Assembly: GCF_001022965.1 (NCBI RefSeq)
Contig: NZ_LECZ01000024.1
Span: forward strand, 434,001-498,000
Length of the DNA stretch: 64,000 nucleotides
Source: Enterobacter genomosp. O
Lineage (GTDB): Bacteria > Pseudomonadota > Gammaproteobacteria > Enterobacterales > Enterobacteriaceae
Direction: 5' to 3'
Positions 29,072-39,651 of this stretch are shown piece by piece (the stretch's first letter is position 1; the number at the start of each line of letters is the position of its first letter). Both the position numbers and the translations under genes were made by a program. The notes beneath the pieces are model-generated. The model worked only from the letters and a program-made list of their open reading frames with translations. It had not been told where the DNA came from and searched no databases.

Positions 29072-31396
29072 TCACTGCAGCGTAAAATTCACCGTCGCAA
29101 CCTGTCCGGTCTCATCCATAACGAGTAACTGATAATCGCCCGATTTATCAAGCTGTAATGTGTAAACTCTTCCTTTCACGTCGAGAGGCTCTCCGTTCAA
29201 AAACCACCAGCGCTCGCCGCTATTGCCGGTCGCCTGAAGCGGCAGCGAAACGCGGGATTCCCCCGGCAGACGTTTAATGACGGCCCCTTCGCGCACGCCG
29301 GTCAGGATGAGTGGCGCAGGCGCGTCCTGCGAGAGCGGAGGGCAGGTTGCTGATGAAGGAGGAACCCGTACCGCACGACGCTCATTGGCAGGCAGCCACG
29401 GCTCCAGCGGCAGCGGCCAGACGTCAAGAACCTTCTCGGTTGCATCCGGGCAATCCGCTGCCACACGTTTGCCCGTTTTATCCAGCCAGACCGGGAAACG
29501 AATGCCGCGAATACCTTCCTGCTCCGGCAACAGCAGCGTGGGCGGTTCACTCCCTTCAAGCAGCCAGGTCGACAGACGGCGTCGGCAGTTTTCACTGCCC
29601 TGCGGCAGCGACTGGCCGCCAGGCCAGCAAATCGCGCCCCGCCCAACGCTTGCCGGGCGCGGATCGCGCGGCAAACGGGCTTCGTCTACCGTTGAACGTG
29701 ACTGAAGCAGGTTATTGACCTGGTTCAGTAGCGGAACCGCGCTGGCAAAACCAAACTGCCCCGCCACGGGAGTGCCGTCCGGTCGCCCGGTCCAGATGCC
29801 TATCACGTAGCGGGCATTCAGACCAATGGCCCATGCATCGCGGTAGCCGTAGCTGGTGCCCGTTTTCCAGGCCAGCGGCGCAACCTGCGGCAGCGCGTTA
29901 TCCGGTAGCGGCTGCGCCTCATTCGCCAGAATACGGCGAATAATCCACGCCGAGCCTTGTGACAGTAACGGTCGTTCACTCAGCGGATCGCCTGGCTGTA
30001 GCCGCAACCTTCCCGCCTTACCGTGTCGGGCAAAGGCGCTGTAGGCCGCGGCGATATCTGCCAGCCGCGCGCCGGCCCCGCCGAGGATCAGAGACAGATT
30101 CGGCTGAGCCCCCGCGGGCAGGATCAGCGGCAGGCCTGCGTTACTCAGCATCCCGGCAAAACGTTTTGGCCCGTAGGCTTCCAGCACCTGGACGGCCGGC
30201 AGGTTGAGGGAGCGCACCAGCGCTTCACTCATGCTGACCGGTCCGTGGAACCCGCTGTCAAAATTCCCGGGGCGATAATCACCGGTTTTTCTTGGAACGT
30301 CCTGCAGCAACGAGGCGGGATGGATCAGACCATCGTCCAGCGCCATGCCGTAGATAAACGGTTTCAGCACCGATCCTGGCGATCGGATCGCATTGACCAT
30401 ATCGACGTGGCTAAAACGCGTGTCATCGTTGATATCCACCGATCCAACCCAGCCGCGTACTTTCATATCGGTATGATCCACGACGATCATCGCCAGCGAG
30501 CTGCGTGCCGGCAGGCGGGATTTCCAGTTCATTGCCAGCTCTTCCAGCTGCCGCTGCAGCCCGGCATCAAGCGTGGTGACAATTTTAGTGTCGCGACTTT
30601 TGCTGAGCATCATGCGTGCAAAGAGCGGAGCCAGCTGCGGCATCTGTCGGGGCGCCAGCCATACCGATTCTTCACGGGATTCTTTGACCTGCTTTGCAGA
30701 CCAGACCCCCTGCGTCGCCATGCGATCGAGCACTTTATTGCGCGCCGCTTCGGCCCGCTCAGGCCAGCGGTCCGGACGTAAACGGCTCGGTGCCTGCGGG
30801 AGCACAGCCAGCAGCGCCGCGTCGGAATAGCTGAGTTGCGACGGCGGTTTGCCAAGATAGGTCCAGCTTGCCGCCCCCACCCCCTGCAGCGTCCCGCCAA
30901 ACGGAGCACGGTTGAGATAGAGCGTGAGGATTTCGCGTTTAGAAAGATGCCACTCCAGCTGCATCGCCCGCCAGAGCTGACGAATTTTGCCGCCAAAAGT
31001 GCGCGGATGCGGATCCAGCAGGCGCGCCACCTGCATAGTGAGCGTACTGCCGCCAGAAACGACTTTCCCGGAACTGAGATCCTGCCAGGCGGCGCGCAGG
31101 ACAGAGAGCGGGTTGACGCCAGGATGATCCCAGAACCAGCGATCTTCGTACTGGATCAGCGCCTCAAGATAGCGGGGAGAGACCTCTTCAATCGTAACCG
31201 GATAGCGCCAGATCCCGTCGTTGTCGGCAAAACGCCAGAGCGGCGTTCCCTTCTCATCCACCACCACCCGCGCGGGGTTAACCTCTTTCAGAGGCAACGG
31301 CCACAGGCGGTCAGCGGCCAGGATCAGCCCCCATAAAATGAGAAGCGCTCCCGCCAGCCACAGCCAGCGGGAGCGTATCAAACGTGCTATCCGCAT
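29072..31396 (-). CDS. pbpC: penicillin-binding protein 1C
   Basis: A 774-residue bifunctional peptidoglycan synthase. It has an N-terminal membrane anchor (LWLAGALLILWGLILAADRLW), a GT51 transglycosylase domain (ALIQYEDRWFWDHPGVNP, GGSTLTMQVARLL, KREILTLYLNRAPFGG), a transpeptidase domain (SPGSVLKPF, SLNLPAVQ, WKTGTSYGYRDAW) and a C-terminal PBP1C-type domain. ATG 31396 is used: it lies one base after the yfhM stop, so the two are coupled. A TTG start five codons upstream would overlap yfhM. Confidence 0.96.
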   Translation of the reverse strand: MRIARLIRSRWLWLAGALLILWGLILAADRLWPLPLKEVNPARVVVDEKGTPLWRFADNDGIWRYPVTIEEVSPRYLEALIQYEDRWFWDHPGVNPLSVLRAAWQDLSSGKVVSGGSTLTMQVARLLDPHPRTFGGKIRQLWRAMQLEWHLSKREILTLYLNRAPFGGTLQGVGAASWTYLGKPPSQLSYSDAALLAVLPQAPSRLRPDRWPERAEAARNKVLDRMATQGVWSAKQVKESREESVWLAPRQMPQLAPLFARMMLSKSRDTKIVTTLDAGLQRQLEELAMNWKSRLPARSSLAMIVVDHTDMKVRGWVGSVDINDDTRFSHVDMVNAIRSPGSVLKPFIYGMALDDGLIHPASLLQDVPRKTGDYRPGNFDSGFHGPVSMSEALVRSLNLPAVQVLEAYGPKRFAGMLSNAGLPLILPAGAQPNLSLILGGAGARLADIAAAYSAFARHGKAGRLRLQPGDPLSERPLLSQGSAWIIRRILANEAQPLPDNALPQVAPLAWKTGTSYGYRDAWAIGLNARYVIGIWTGRPDGTPVAGQFGFASAVPLLNQVNNLLQSRSTVDEARLPRDPRPASVGRGAICWPGGQSLPQGSENCRRRLSTWLLEGSEPPTLLLPEQEGIRGIRFPVWLDKTGKRVAADCPDATEKVLDVWPLPLEPWLPANERRAVRVPPSSATCPPLSQDAPAPLILTGVREGAVIKRLPGESRVSLPLQATGNSGERWWFLNGEPLDVKGRVYTLQLDKSGDYQLLVMDETGQVATVNFTLQ

Positions 31397-31397
31397 A

Positions 31398-34300
31398 TTA
31401 CGGAACAACAATCAGCGGGCCACTGGCCGCACCCGTTGCCCGCCACTGCGGCACGTACATTGACTCCACCATCGGAACCGGCACCTGATAAGTTCCCGGC
31501 GTTACAGCGCGTGCCAGATAAACCAGCGTAACCGGCTGACCTTCATTTACCGGTACAGCCGCGACAAAGCGGTCGTCGCGGAATTCCATATGCTGAATGT
31601 CAGCCTGCTGCATCTGGCTGAGCAGGTTCTGCACATCGCTGCCGCTGTCCTGCAGGCTGGCGCTGCTGCTCGCCAGGTTCTGGTTTTCCAGTTCCAGACC
31701 CGCAGGGAGGAGATCCACCACCAGCGCGTCCGGCACGTTCTGGCTGGCTTTCACTTCCAGCCACACCAGCACCAGTTCACCGCTCTTCAGCGAAGAGAGC
31801 GATTTCGTGCTGCCGTCGGTTGCCAGAATATGACGTTCAACCTGCAGCACGTTCGAGCTCGGCTGAGGTGCATTTTCTGGATAACCGGTGCTGTCCAGGC
31901 GGACCCACAGCGGCGTCGTCCCGGTATTGGTCACCTGCAGTGTGCCAAGCTGGTCACCGTTCACGTTTTGTACCAGCGCCTTATCCCCGCCTGATGCGGT
32001 ATCAGACAGCGTAGTATTCGCCTGCCACGTACCTGAAAGGGTTTGCAGCGAACGTCCGGCCAGGAACAGCGCGTTACTCTCCTGGGTGGACAGCCAGCGC
32101 TGGCTGAAGGCCTGTTCGGACAGCGCATTCAGCAGCGTATTTTGCGCGTCCGGCAGCAGCTTGTACTCTTCCAGAAGAGAGAGCATCAGCGCGTTATCGC
32201 GAAGCTGGCTGCCATAATCGGCCATCCAGGTTTTGCTGTCGTTACGCGGTGTTTTGAGTGCCAGATCCAGCGCCTGCTGGCTGCGCGGGGCATCGCCCAT
32301 CAGCTTAAGCGCCATACCCAGCTGCATCAGCGGCAGCCCGGAAGCCGCCTGCCCGTGACGATCCCAGATTTCACGCAGCGCGCCCAACGGTGCTTTTTGC
32401 TGACGAGCCAGCACCAGCGCGGCATAAGCCTGCACGGCAAACTTGCTGGCCTGCGTATCGTCGCTGTAGCGAATGGACATCATGCCCGGATCCTGCAGGT
32501 AGCGCAGCAAACGGTTGTTCGCGTTATTGACCGCGTCGGTAGGCACGCTGTAGCCCTGCTCGCCCGCGCGCACCAGGAAGTCGGTCACGTAGGCGGTCAG
32601 CCAGTACTCTTCCGGACCGTTTTTATCCCACAGCGCAAAACCACCGTCTTCACGCTGCATTTGCAGCAGCCGCGAGATGCCAATATCAATGGCCGCACGG
32701 CGCTTGTCATCGGTGTCCCCCTTGATGCCAAGCGCGGTAAGCTGCGCCGCGTTGGTGTAGAGCGACGGGAACAGACCGCTGGTGGTTTGTTCCAGACAGC
32801 CATACGGATACGCCTGCAGTTCGCGAATATAGCGCGCCAGGTTGAGCGGCGGTTTGCCGCTCAGCAACAGTTGTCCCTGCAGGGTGGCAGGAGAGAAACC
32901 GTTGCTATGCTGCGCCGGTGCGGTCCAGGATTCACCAGGGTTCAGCATGGCCCCCGTGTTCACCGTTTGTGCCGGGAACGCCGGACGCACGCCGATTTTC
33001 CAGCTCTTCTGCTGCGGAGCGAAGGTCTCGCCAGGAAGCTGCAGGCCAGTCACCTGCGCGGTCACTTCACCATCTCCATAGCCGTCCAGCGCGCGCACCG
33101 GAATAAACAGGGTGGTTCGTGCACCTGGCGGCAGTTGCACCGGCTGCGGCTGTGCACCTTCAAGAGACAGTTTGCCGGTTGCGGTCAGTGCCACGTTCAG
33201 CGTTTGCGGCCTGTCAGTCAGGTTAGTGAGATCCAGCGTCAGGCGCGAGGTGTCACCGCTTGCCAGGAAGCGCGGAGTATTCAACTCGGTAATGACCGGC
33301 GCGGCCACAATAACCTTGCTTTCGCTGCTGCCGAAATCGTCTTCCGTCCAAGCCTGCGCCATCAGGCGCAGCTCGCCGTTGAAGTCGCCAATCGGCAGCG
33401 TAACGGTACCTTCCCCGTTGGCATCAAGCGTAACCGGCTGCGCCTGCTGGGCGATAATGGTAACGTGGTTCACCGGCGGTTTGCCGCCGCGCTTCAGCTC
33501 GTCCCCATCGCCACCAAAACGCAGTGCGGCCATGCGGCCCTGGCCTTCAATGACCTGGCCATAGATATCGTAGATATCCGCGCCGTAGCGCTTCTGACCA
33601 AAGAACGCCTGCCACGGATCTGGCGTGACGTAATCGGTAATGTTCAGCACGCCGCTGTCCACCGCCGAGACCAGCACGTTCACCTTCTGCGGCACAGTGC
33701 CCTCTTTCACGCTGGCTTTCACCTTCACAGAGAGCGTCTGGTTTGGACGCATTTTTTGCGGGTTATCCAGCGCAATATTCAGGCGGCGATTTTCGTCGCC
33801 CATCGGCAGATGCAGCAAACCGACCGCGCGTTTCGGCGTGGCGGATTTGGATTTATCCCCAGGACGAACCACCAGCGTGCTGAGATAGAGATCGTGACGT
33901 TTCCAGGCCTTGTCGACCGGGATGGCGAGATCAAGCCCGTTTGCCGGGACGTCGATCTCTTTCCACCACAGCGGCCCTTCGCTGGATTCGATCATTGCAT
34001 AGCCCTTGCCTGCTGCCGGCGCTGCAATGTGCAGATTGATGGTATCGCCAGGCTGATACGCTGGCTTATCCAGCTTCAGCGTCACGCGGTCAGGACGCGC
34101 AGCCCCGGTGCCGTCGCTGTTATCCTGCCAGCTATACCCTGCCCAGAAACGCACGCTGCTGACCATCTCATCCGGCGCTTTAACCTCCAGACGATAAGAG
34201 CCCCACTCCACCGGGAAGGTGACTTTGCCGGTTTCATCGGCCTTAAGGGTCAGCTCCTGTTCGCCTTCAATGAGATCTTTTTGATCAAACTGCGACTGCC

Positions 34301-36350
34301 AGCCTTCGCTTTCGGACCAGTTCCAGTAATAGTCCCGACGCTCGCGGATCAGACGAACCTGTAACCCGGAAACGGCTTTTTTCGCCCCGCTGGCATCGGC
34401 ATACACGATATCGAAGCTGGCGTTGCCGTTCTCGTCGACAATCGGCTGGTTAACGGTGGTATCGGTGCGATAGTCGTAAACGGCTTTACTGGCGAACTGA
34501 GGACGGATGCCCGGCAGCTCCGCCGCTGGCCAGATGGCCTGCTCGGCACGGCGCGTCACCGGACGACCGCCCGACTCCAGCAGGCTGGCCTGCAGGATCA
34601 GCTGGAGAGGAGAGTGCACCTCTTTCCACTGGCTTTCGGTAGAAACCTGCCCACGCCCCTGTTCGTCGAGCGTAAGCTGAACTTCATCCAGACTGCGGCT
34701 CAGGTTGTCCTCGGCGATATCACCAAACTGGAAGCCCGGCAGTGCAGCCACCGCGTCACGCAGCGGACGCAGGAAAAGCTGGCCCTGCAGAGAATTTCCG
34801 TTGGCCGGCGCGCCATAGAGGTAATACCCGACCACGTTGAAGTCGACGTTATCCTGAGGTGAAACCGGCGTTTTTTGCCCGCTCAGGTTAAGCGCCATAC
34901 GCTCAGGCATAAAATCTTCGACGTGGAAGTCCCACAGACGCTGCAGGTTATCGCCCGTGTTGGCGCGGATATGCCACATGCCGGTCTGCGCCCCGCTGTC
35001 CAGCGGATAGTTAAAACGATAGAGGCCGTTCTCTGGCTTGACGACAATCGTGCGCGCGACCTGTCCGTCCGGACGCAGTACGTCAAGCTTCACGGGCTGG
35101 TCGGGAAGTGGCTTACCGTCGCTGTCGCGCAGCAAACCGTTAAGGATCACCGTTTCGCCCGGGCGGTAGAGATCGCGTGGGCCAAACATAAAGAATTGCT
35201 TGCTGTAGCCAGGGCTCCCTGCGATGTCGAACTCCGCCAGGTCGAGCGCAGGCAGCTTGAGATCAAGCAGCGTAGTCTGGCCGTCTTTGCTGGCGAGGAT
35301 CAGCGCGGCTTCTTTATCGGTCTCAAGCTTTGCGTGGCCATCGCCGTCGCTGTTCGCTTCGGCAAGCGTCTGCCCTTTATCGTTCAGCAGGGTAACGGTG
35401 ACGCCGGATTGCGCCGCGCCGTTCTCCAGACTCTGGGTGAAAATGTCCAGACGGTTATGATAACGGTGAGCGGACAGGCCAATATCGCTTAAGGTAAAGA
35501 GCGTCGCGGCGTTGCTGTAGTTGTAATGCCCGGCCTGGTTCATGACCGCGATATAAACGCCAGACTGCTGGAGCGGTTTAATATCCTTCAGGGGAAGCAG
35601 CAATTTTTCACGCGTGTTGCGCGCCGGATTGAGGTCGAAACGACTGGTGTAAACCAGCTCCGCCATCTTCAGCAGGTTGTCGGATTCCCAGTTGGTCAGC
35701 GAGTTGCGGTATTCCCACTGGCTGACAAAAGAGGCCAGCGATTCGGGCTTCACGCGGTAGAAATTCACGTCCACATTGTTGACGTTGAGCGCCATCACCG
35801 GCAGACCTTCCACCACCTTGCCCGGCAGCAGCGAGCCGCGGCTGGCAAAACCCACAGTGGGTTCAACGTCCCGGGTGGTCAGGGCTTTTTCATAATCAAT
35901 GCCGAACGTCGCCTTGTTCAGCGCCTGCAGATCACGTTCAACGGTGACGACCAGGTTGCGGTTAGGCTCCAGATGGCGCAGGCGAAGCTCTTTCAGGTTA
36001 GGTGCAAGTTCCCACGCCCCATCAACCTTGCCGCTTTTCTTGTCCACGACATGCACGGTTTTTGCGAAATCCTGATCGGGATTTAGCGGAACAGAGAATG
36101 TCAGCACCAGCGTTGAAGCGCCGTCCAGCTGCACCTCTGAGGCATCCAGCAGGGTTAACGCTTTGCCCTGACTCTGCGCCGCAAGTTTTGCCAGCTTATC
36201 AGCGTCGGGCTTTTCCGCGGCTTTCGGTGTCGATGGGGTGGAGGCGGCGGGAGCCGCAGACTGAGTGGTATCGTCGCTGTTATCACAGCCGACAAGCGTA
36301 AACGTGGTAAGCAGCGCGAGAGAAATCGCGGCTAGGCGAAACGGTTTCAT
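31398..36350 (-). CDS. yfhM: bacterial alpha-2-macroglobulin lipoprotein
   Basis: A 1650-residue periplasmic protease-trap lipoprotein. The signal peptide ends in the lipobox LVGC (Cys22), so it should be anchored in a membrane. MG-type beta-sandwich domains fill most of the chain, and the internal thioester motif CLEQ (in YPYGCLEQTTSG) lies at about residue 1185. It is thought to trap invading proteases, while its partner PBP1C repairs the wall. The genes are nearly fused (1 nt apart), the conserved arrangement. The length is like E. coli YfhM. Confidence 0.96.
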   Translation of the reverse strand: MKPFRLAAISLALLTTFTLVGCDNSDDTTQSAAPAASTPSTPKAAEKPDADKLAKLAAQSQGKALTLLDASEVQLDGASTLVLTFSVPLNPDQDFAKTVHVVDKKSGKVDGAWELAPNLKELRLRHLEPNRNLVVTVERDLQALNKATFGIDYEKALTTRDVEPTVGFASRGSLLPGKVVEGLPVMALNVNNVDVNFYRVKPESLASFVSQWEYRNSLTNWESDNLLKMAELVYTSRFDLNPARNTREKLLLPLKDIKPLQQSGVYIAVMNQAGHYNYSNAATLFTLSDIGLSAHRYHNRLDIFTQSLENGAAQSGVTVTLLNDKGQTLAEANSDGDGHAKLETDKEAALILASKDGQTTLLDLKLPALDLAEFDIAGSPGYSKQFFMFGPRDLYRPGETVILNGLLRDSDGKPLPDQPVKLDVLRPDGQVARTIVVKPENGLYRFNYPLDSGAQTGMWHIRANTGDNLQRLWDFHVEDFMPERMALNLSGQKTPVSPQDNVDFNVVGYYLYGAPANGNSLQGQLFLRPLRDAVAALPGFQFGDIAEDNLSRSLDEVQLTLDEQGRGQVSTESQWKEVHSPLQLILQASLLESGGRPVTRRAEQAIWPAAELPGIRPQFASKAVYDYRTDTTVNQPIVDENGNASFDIVYADASGAKKAVSGLQVRLIRERRDYYWNWSESEGWQSQFDQKDLIEGEQELTLKADETGKVTFPVEWGSYRLEVKAPDEMVSSVRFWAGYSWQDNSDGTGAARPDRVTLKLDKPAYQPGDTINLHIAAPAAGKGYAMIESSEGPLWWKEIDVPANGLDLAIPVDKAWKRHDLYLSTLVVRPGDKSKSATPKRAVGLLHLPMGDENRRLNIALDNPQKMRPNQTLSVKVKASVKEGTVPQKVNVLVSAVDSGVLNITDYVTPDPWQAFFGQKRYGADIYDIYGQVIEGQGRMAALRFGGDGDELKRGGKPPVNHVTIIAQQAQPVTLDANGEGTVTLPIGDFNGELRLMAQAWTEDDFGSSESKVIVAAPVITELNTPRFLASGDTSRLTLDLTNLTDRPQTLNVALTATGKLSLEGAQPQPVQLPPGARTTLFIPVRALDGYGDGEVTAQVTGLQLPGETFAPQQKSWKIGVRPAFPAQTVNTGAMLNPGESWTAPAQHSNGFSPATLQGQLLLSGKPPLNLARYIRELQAYPYGCLEQTTSGLFPSLYTNAAQLTALGIKGDTDDKRRAAIDIGISRLLQMQREDGGFALWDKNGPEEYWLTAYVTDFLVRAGEQGYSVPTDAVNNANNRLLRYLQDPGMMSIRYSDDTQASKFAVQAYAALVLARQQKAPLGALREIWDRHGQAASGLPLMQLGMALKLMGDAPRSQQALDLALKTPRNDSKTWMADYGSQLRDNALMLSLLEEYKLLPDAQNTLLNALSEQAFSQRWLSTQESNALFLAGRSLQTLSGTWQANTTLSDTASGGDKALVQNVNGDQLGTLQVTNTGTTPLWVRLDSTGYPENAPQPSSNVLQVERHILATDGSTKSLSSLKSGELVLVWLEVKASQNVPDALVVDLLPAGLELENQNLASSSASLQDSGSDVQNLLSQMQQADIQHMEFRDDRFVAAVPVNEGQPVTLVYLARAVTPGTYQVPVPMVESMYVPQWRATGAASGPLIVVP

Positions 36351-36636
36351 CCTTTGTCCCTGGCCTTTGGGGCCTGTTGGTCGTCGTCCGGATAAGTATT
36401 ATCCGCAAGTTTCATTAATTCAAAAAGTCCAATTTTAGAATCCTGAAAGCGCCTCGCAGAACGGTTCCCTATTGCCCTCCGGCAATGCTACACCGATCAC
36501 AGCACCAAACGTCACATGTTACCTTTGAGGTCATTTGTTTTTAAAACAATAAGATAGATGGATAAGCGTGTCTAAAGGCTGCTAGTTTTATAACCATGAC
36601 GCACCCCGAGTGCGCGGTTCAATAAGAGAGAAAGCC
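36351..36636. promoter_or_regulatory. divergent yfhM / alpha-glucoside PTS intergenic region
   Basis: A 286-bp AT-rich gap with the promoters of both divergent units. The stretch ACGTCACATG (36510-36519) and poly-T/A tracts are seen, but no clear operator. GAGAGAAAG precedes the PTS start codon. Confidence 0.4.
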
Positions 36637-38181
36637 ATGAAACGAGCCGTGAACGCCCTACAAAATTTCGGAAAATCATTGTACGGACCGGTGCTGATCT
36701 TACCGATCGTCGGTCTTTTTATCGCCTTTGGTAACGTGCTGGGTAACGGTAATCTTGCGGAATATCTGCCGTTTCTTGGCCATCCGCTGATCCAGCACCT
36801 TGGTCAGCTTATCGCGAAATCTGCCGTGTCGGTGCTGGTCAACCTGGCGCTGGTGTTTGCCGTCGGCATCCCGATTGGCCTGGCGACCCGCGATAAAGGC
36901 TATGCCGCGCTGATTGGCCTGGTGACCTTTGTCGTGTTCATTAACGCCATGAACGTAACGCTACAGCTCCAGGGCGAGCTTGCGCCTGCCGCGCAGATGA
37001 AAGCGGCCGGGCAGACGATGGTACTGGGCGTGCAGGTGCTGGAGATGGGGGTGTTTGCCGGGATACTGACCGGGGCGCTTTCCGGGTACCTGTACAACAA
37101 ATACTCCGGCGTACAGTTTAACGGCGCGATGGCGATTTACTCCGGCCACTGTTTTGTCGCCATCGTCATGCTCCCCGTCTCTATGCTGCTCGGCGTGGTG
37201 ATGAGTGAGCTGTGGCCCTTTGCCCAGCACGGCATCAGCGCCCTGGCGCTGGCCATCAAAGGCTCCGGGCCGTTTGGAGTTGCCATATACGGTTTCCTGG
37301 AGCGTATTCTGGTGCCTACCGGCCTGCATCACCTGGTCTATACCCCGTTCCTGTATACCGAGCTGGGCGGCACGCAGGAAGTCTGCGGCGCAACCTATCA
37401 GGGCGCACGCAATATCTATTTTGCCGAGATGGCCTGCCCGGACGTGAAGCAGCTCAGCAGCACCGTGGTGTGGGATGCCCGCGGCATCAGCAAGATGTTT
37501 GGCCTGCCAGCGGCGGCGCTGGCGATGTACATGACCGCGAAGCCGGAGCGCAAAGCGGCGGCAAAGGCGATTCTGATCCCGGCAGCGCTCACCTCTCTGC
37601 TGGTCGGCGTTACCGAACCCATTGAGTTCTCCTTCCTGTTCGTCGCCCCGCTGCTGTTCGTGGTGCACGCGGTGCTGACCGGCATCGGCATGATGCTGTT
37701 CTCGCTGCTGGGCGTTCACGCCATCGGCGCCAACGGGATTATCGACTTCATCCTCTACAACCTGCCGCTCGGCACGGAAAAGTCCAACTGGCCGATGTAC
37801 ATCGTGGTCGGGCTGATCATGTTCGCCCTCTATTTCGCGGTGTTCCGCTTCCTGATCCTGCGCTTCAACATGAAGACGCCGGGCCGTGAGGATGACGATA
37901 AGGAGACGCGCCTCTACAGCAAGCAGGAGTACCAGGCCAAAGGCAACAACGACGGGCTGGGCGAATCCATCGTGGCGGGGCTCGGCGGCAGGGAAAATAT
38001 TGAAGTGGTGGATAACTGCTACACCCGCCTGCGCGTCACGGTGAAGGACGTCGCCATTATCGACGAGCCACGCCTGAAGGCGACCGGCGCAAAAGGGATT
38101 ATCAAACAAGGTAACAACGTTCAGGTGGTCTACGGGCTGCACGTCAAAAAAATGCGAGAAGCCGTTGAGACGTTTCTCTGA
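36637..38181 (+). CDS. aglA: alpha-glucoside-specific PTS enzyme IICB
   Basis: A 514-residue sugar permease of the glucose/maltose PTS superfamily. The EIIC domain (about 1-400) has multiple membrane helices, the GSGPFGVAIYGFLERILVPTGLHH region and ITEP-like VTEPIEFSF. The EIIB domain follows (about 440-514), with the phosphorylated cysteine near residue 461 in VVDNCYTRLRV. No EIIA is fused, so a separate glucose-type EIIA is needed. The next gene encodes a GH4 6-phospho-alpha-glucosidase, as in the Klebsiella agl operon for alpha-glucosides such as sucrose isomers, which is the basis of the symbol. Sugar specificity is inferred. Confidence 0.88.
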   Translation: MKRAVNALQNFGKSLYGPVLILPIVGLFIAFGNVLGNGNLAEYLPFLGHPLIQHLGQLIAKSAVSVLVNLALVFAVGIPIGLATRDKGYAALIGLVTFVVFINAMNVTLQLQGELAPAAQMKAAGQTMVLGVQVLEMGVFAGILTGALSGYLYNKYSGVQFNGAMAIYSGHCFVAIVMLPVSMLLGVVMSELWPFAQHGISALALAIKGSGPFGVAIYGFLERILVPTGLHHLVYTPFLYTELGGTQEVCGATYQGARNIYFAEMACPDVKQLSSTVVWDARGISKMFGLPAAALAMYMTAKPERKAAAKAILIPAALTSLLVGVTEPIEFSFLFVAPLLFVVHAVLTGIGMMLFSLLGVHAIGANGIIDFILYNLPLGTEKSNWPMYIVVGLIMFALYFAVFRFLILRFNMKTPGREDDDKETRLYSKQEYQAKGNNDGLGESIVAGLGGRENIEVVDNCYTRLRVTVKDVAIIDEPRLKATGAKGIIKQGNNVQVVYGLHVKKMREAVETFL

Positions 38182-38193
38182 AAGGAGCTAAAG

Positions 38194-39561
38194 ATGTTAA
38201 CACCCCCATTCATTCTATCGATTGCCGGCGGCGGCAGCACCTACACGCCGGGTATTGTGAAAAGCCTGATGGTGCGCCTGCAGGATTTCCCGCTGGCTGA
38301 AATCCGCCTCTACGACATTGACGACGCGCGTCAGAACACCATTGCACCGGTGGTCGAGAAGGTTATTCGCGACCACAGTCAGAGCATCAAATTCACCGTC
38401 ACCAGCGACCCGGAAGTGGCCTTTAGCGGCGCGCATTTTGTCTTCGCCCAGATGCGCGTCGGCCAGTACAAGATGCGCGAGCAGGACGAGAAGATCCCGC
38501 TGCGCCACGGCGTGGTAGGCCAGGAAACCTGCGGGCCCGGCGGGTTGGCGTACGGCCTGCGCACCATTCTGCCAATGGTGGAGCTTATCGACCTGGTGGA
38601 TCGCTACGCGCACGAGAAGGCCTGGATCGTGAACTACTCCAACCCGGCGGCGATCGTCGCGGAAGGGGTGCGTCGCCTGCGCCCGAACGCGCGGGTGCTG
38701 AACATTTGCGATATGCCGGTGGCTGCCATGCGTAACATGGGGGCGATTCTGGGTGTCGATCGCCACAAGCTGGAGGTCGACTACTTCGGTCTGAACCACT
38801 TCGGCTGGTTTACCCGCGTGCTGGTGGACGGTGAGGACAAGCTGCCAGAGCTGCGTAAACATATCGCGAAGTTTGGCCTGCTGACGGAAGATGCGGCCAA
38901 AACCGATCCGCAGCATTCCGATCCGTCCTGGGTGAAGACCTGGCGCAACATTAAGCCGATCATGGATAACTTCCCGGAATATCTGCCGAACCCGTACCTG
39001 CAGTATTACCTGATGCCGAACCAGATTGTGGAGCATCAGAACCCGGACTATACCCGCGCCAATGAAGTGATGGACGGGCGTGAGAAAAAGCTGTTCGCCG
39101 CCGCCGAAGAGTACAAGCGCACCGGGGTTCTGCCGGATGCCTTCCACGTAGGCGTCCACGGTGAATTTATCGTTGACGTCGCCTGCTCGCTGGCCTTTAA
39201 CCTGCGGAGCCGCCATCTGGTGATGGTGGAAAACCGCGGTGCAATTACCAACCTGCCTTACGATGCCGTGGTGGAAGTCCCCGCTTATATCACCTCCGAA
39301 GGTCCGGAACCGATTCGCGTCGGCCAGGTGCCGCTGTTCCATCAGACCCTTTTGCAACAGCAACTCGCCTCTGAACAGCTACTGGTAGAGGCGACTATCG
39401 AAGGGAGCTATGAGAAAGCCCTCCAGGCATTCACCCTTAACCGCACCGTGCCGACAATGGAACACGCGAAGGCTATTCTCGACGAGATGATTGAAGCCAA
39501 CCGCGACTACTGGCCTGCGCTGCAAAAAGCCTGGCAGGACGGCGAAAAGGTGAAAAAATAG
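38194..39561 (+). CDS. aglB: 6-phospho-alpha-glucosidase (GH4)
   Basis: A 455-residue family GH4 hydrolase using NAD and a divalent metal. The nucleotide motif is ILSIAGGGSTYTPG (7-20). The metal-binding ICDMP (171-175, Cys172) has the CDMP form typical of alpha-specific members, and NHFGWFTR (201-208) carries the metal-binding His202. It should split phosphorylated alpha-glucosides imported by the PTS permease encoded 12 nt upstream. A terminator follows at 39592. Confidence 0.9.
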   Translation: MLTPPFILSIAGGGSTYTPGIVKSLMVRLQDFPLAEIRLYDIDDARQNTIAPVVEKVIRDHSQSIKFTVTSDPEVAFSGAHFVFAQMRVGQYKMREQDEKIPLRHGVVGQETCGPGGLAYGLRTILPMVELIDLVDRYAHEKAWIVNYSNPAAIVAEGVRRLRPNARVLNICDMPVAAMRNMGAILGVDRHKLEVDYFGLNHFGWFTRVLVDGEDKLPELRKHIAKFGLLTEDAAKTDPQHSDPSWVKTWRNIKPIMDNFPEYLPNPYLQYYLMPNQIVEHQNPDYTRANEVMDGREKKLFAAAEEYKRTGVLPDAFHVGVHGEFIVDVACSLAFNLRSRHLVMVENRGAITNLPYDAVVEVPAYITSEGPEPIRVGQVPLFHQTLLQQQLASEQLLVEATIEGSYEKALQAFTLNRTVPTMEHAKAILDEMIEANRDYWPALQKAWQDGEKVKK

Positions 39562-39591
39562 GGGCTTGCTCGCGAGTTGAACGTGGTTTGC

Positions 39592-39628
39592 TTGTCGGTG
39601 TCAGAAAAAACACCGACAATCCTTTTTT
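39592..39628 (+). terminator. rho-independent terminator after aglB
   Basis: TTGTCGGTGT (39592-39601) pairs with ACACCGACAA (39610-39619), followed by TCCTTTTTT. It separates the agl genes from sseA. Confidence 0.8.
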
Positions 39629-39651
39629 ACGGAAAAGAATGGAGGCAACCC

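Noticed and set aside
32043-34364. 773-codon open frame opposite yfhM
   Set aside because: Shadow of the alpha-2-macroglobulin gene; low-complexity Arg/Gln/His composition without motifs.
36961-38142. 393-codon open frame opposite the PTS permease
   Set aside because: Antisense shadow; His/Gln-rich, with no family resemblance.
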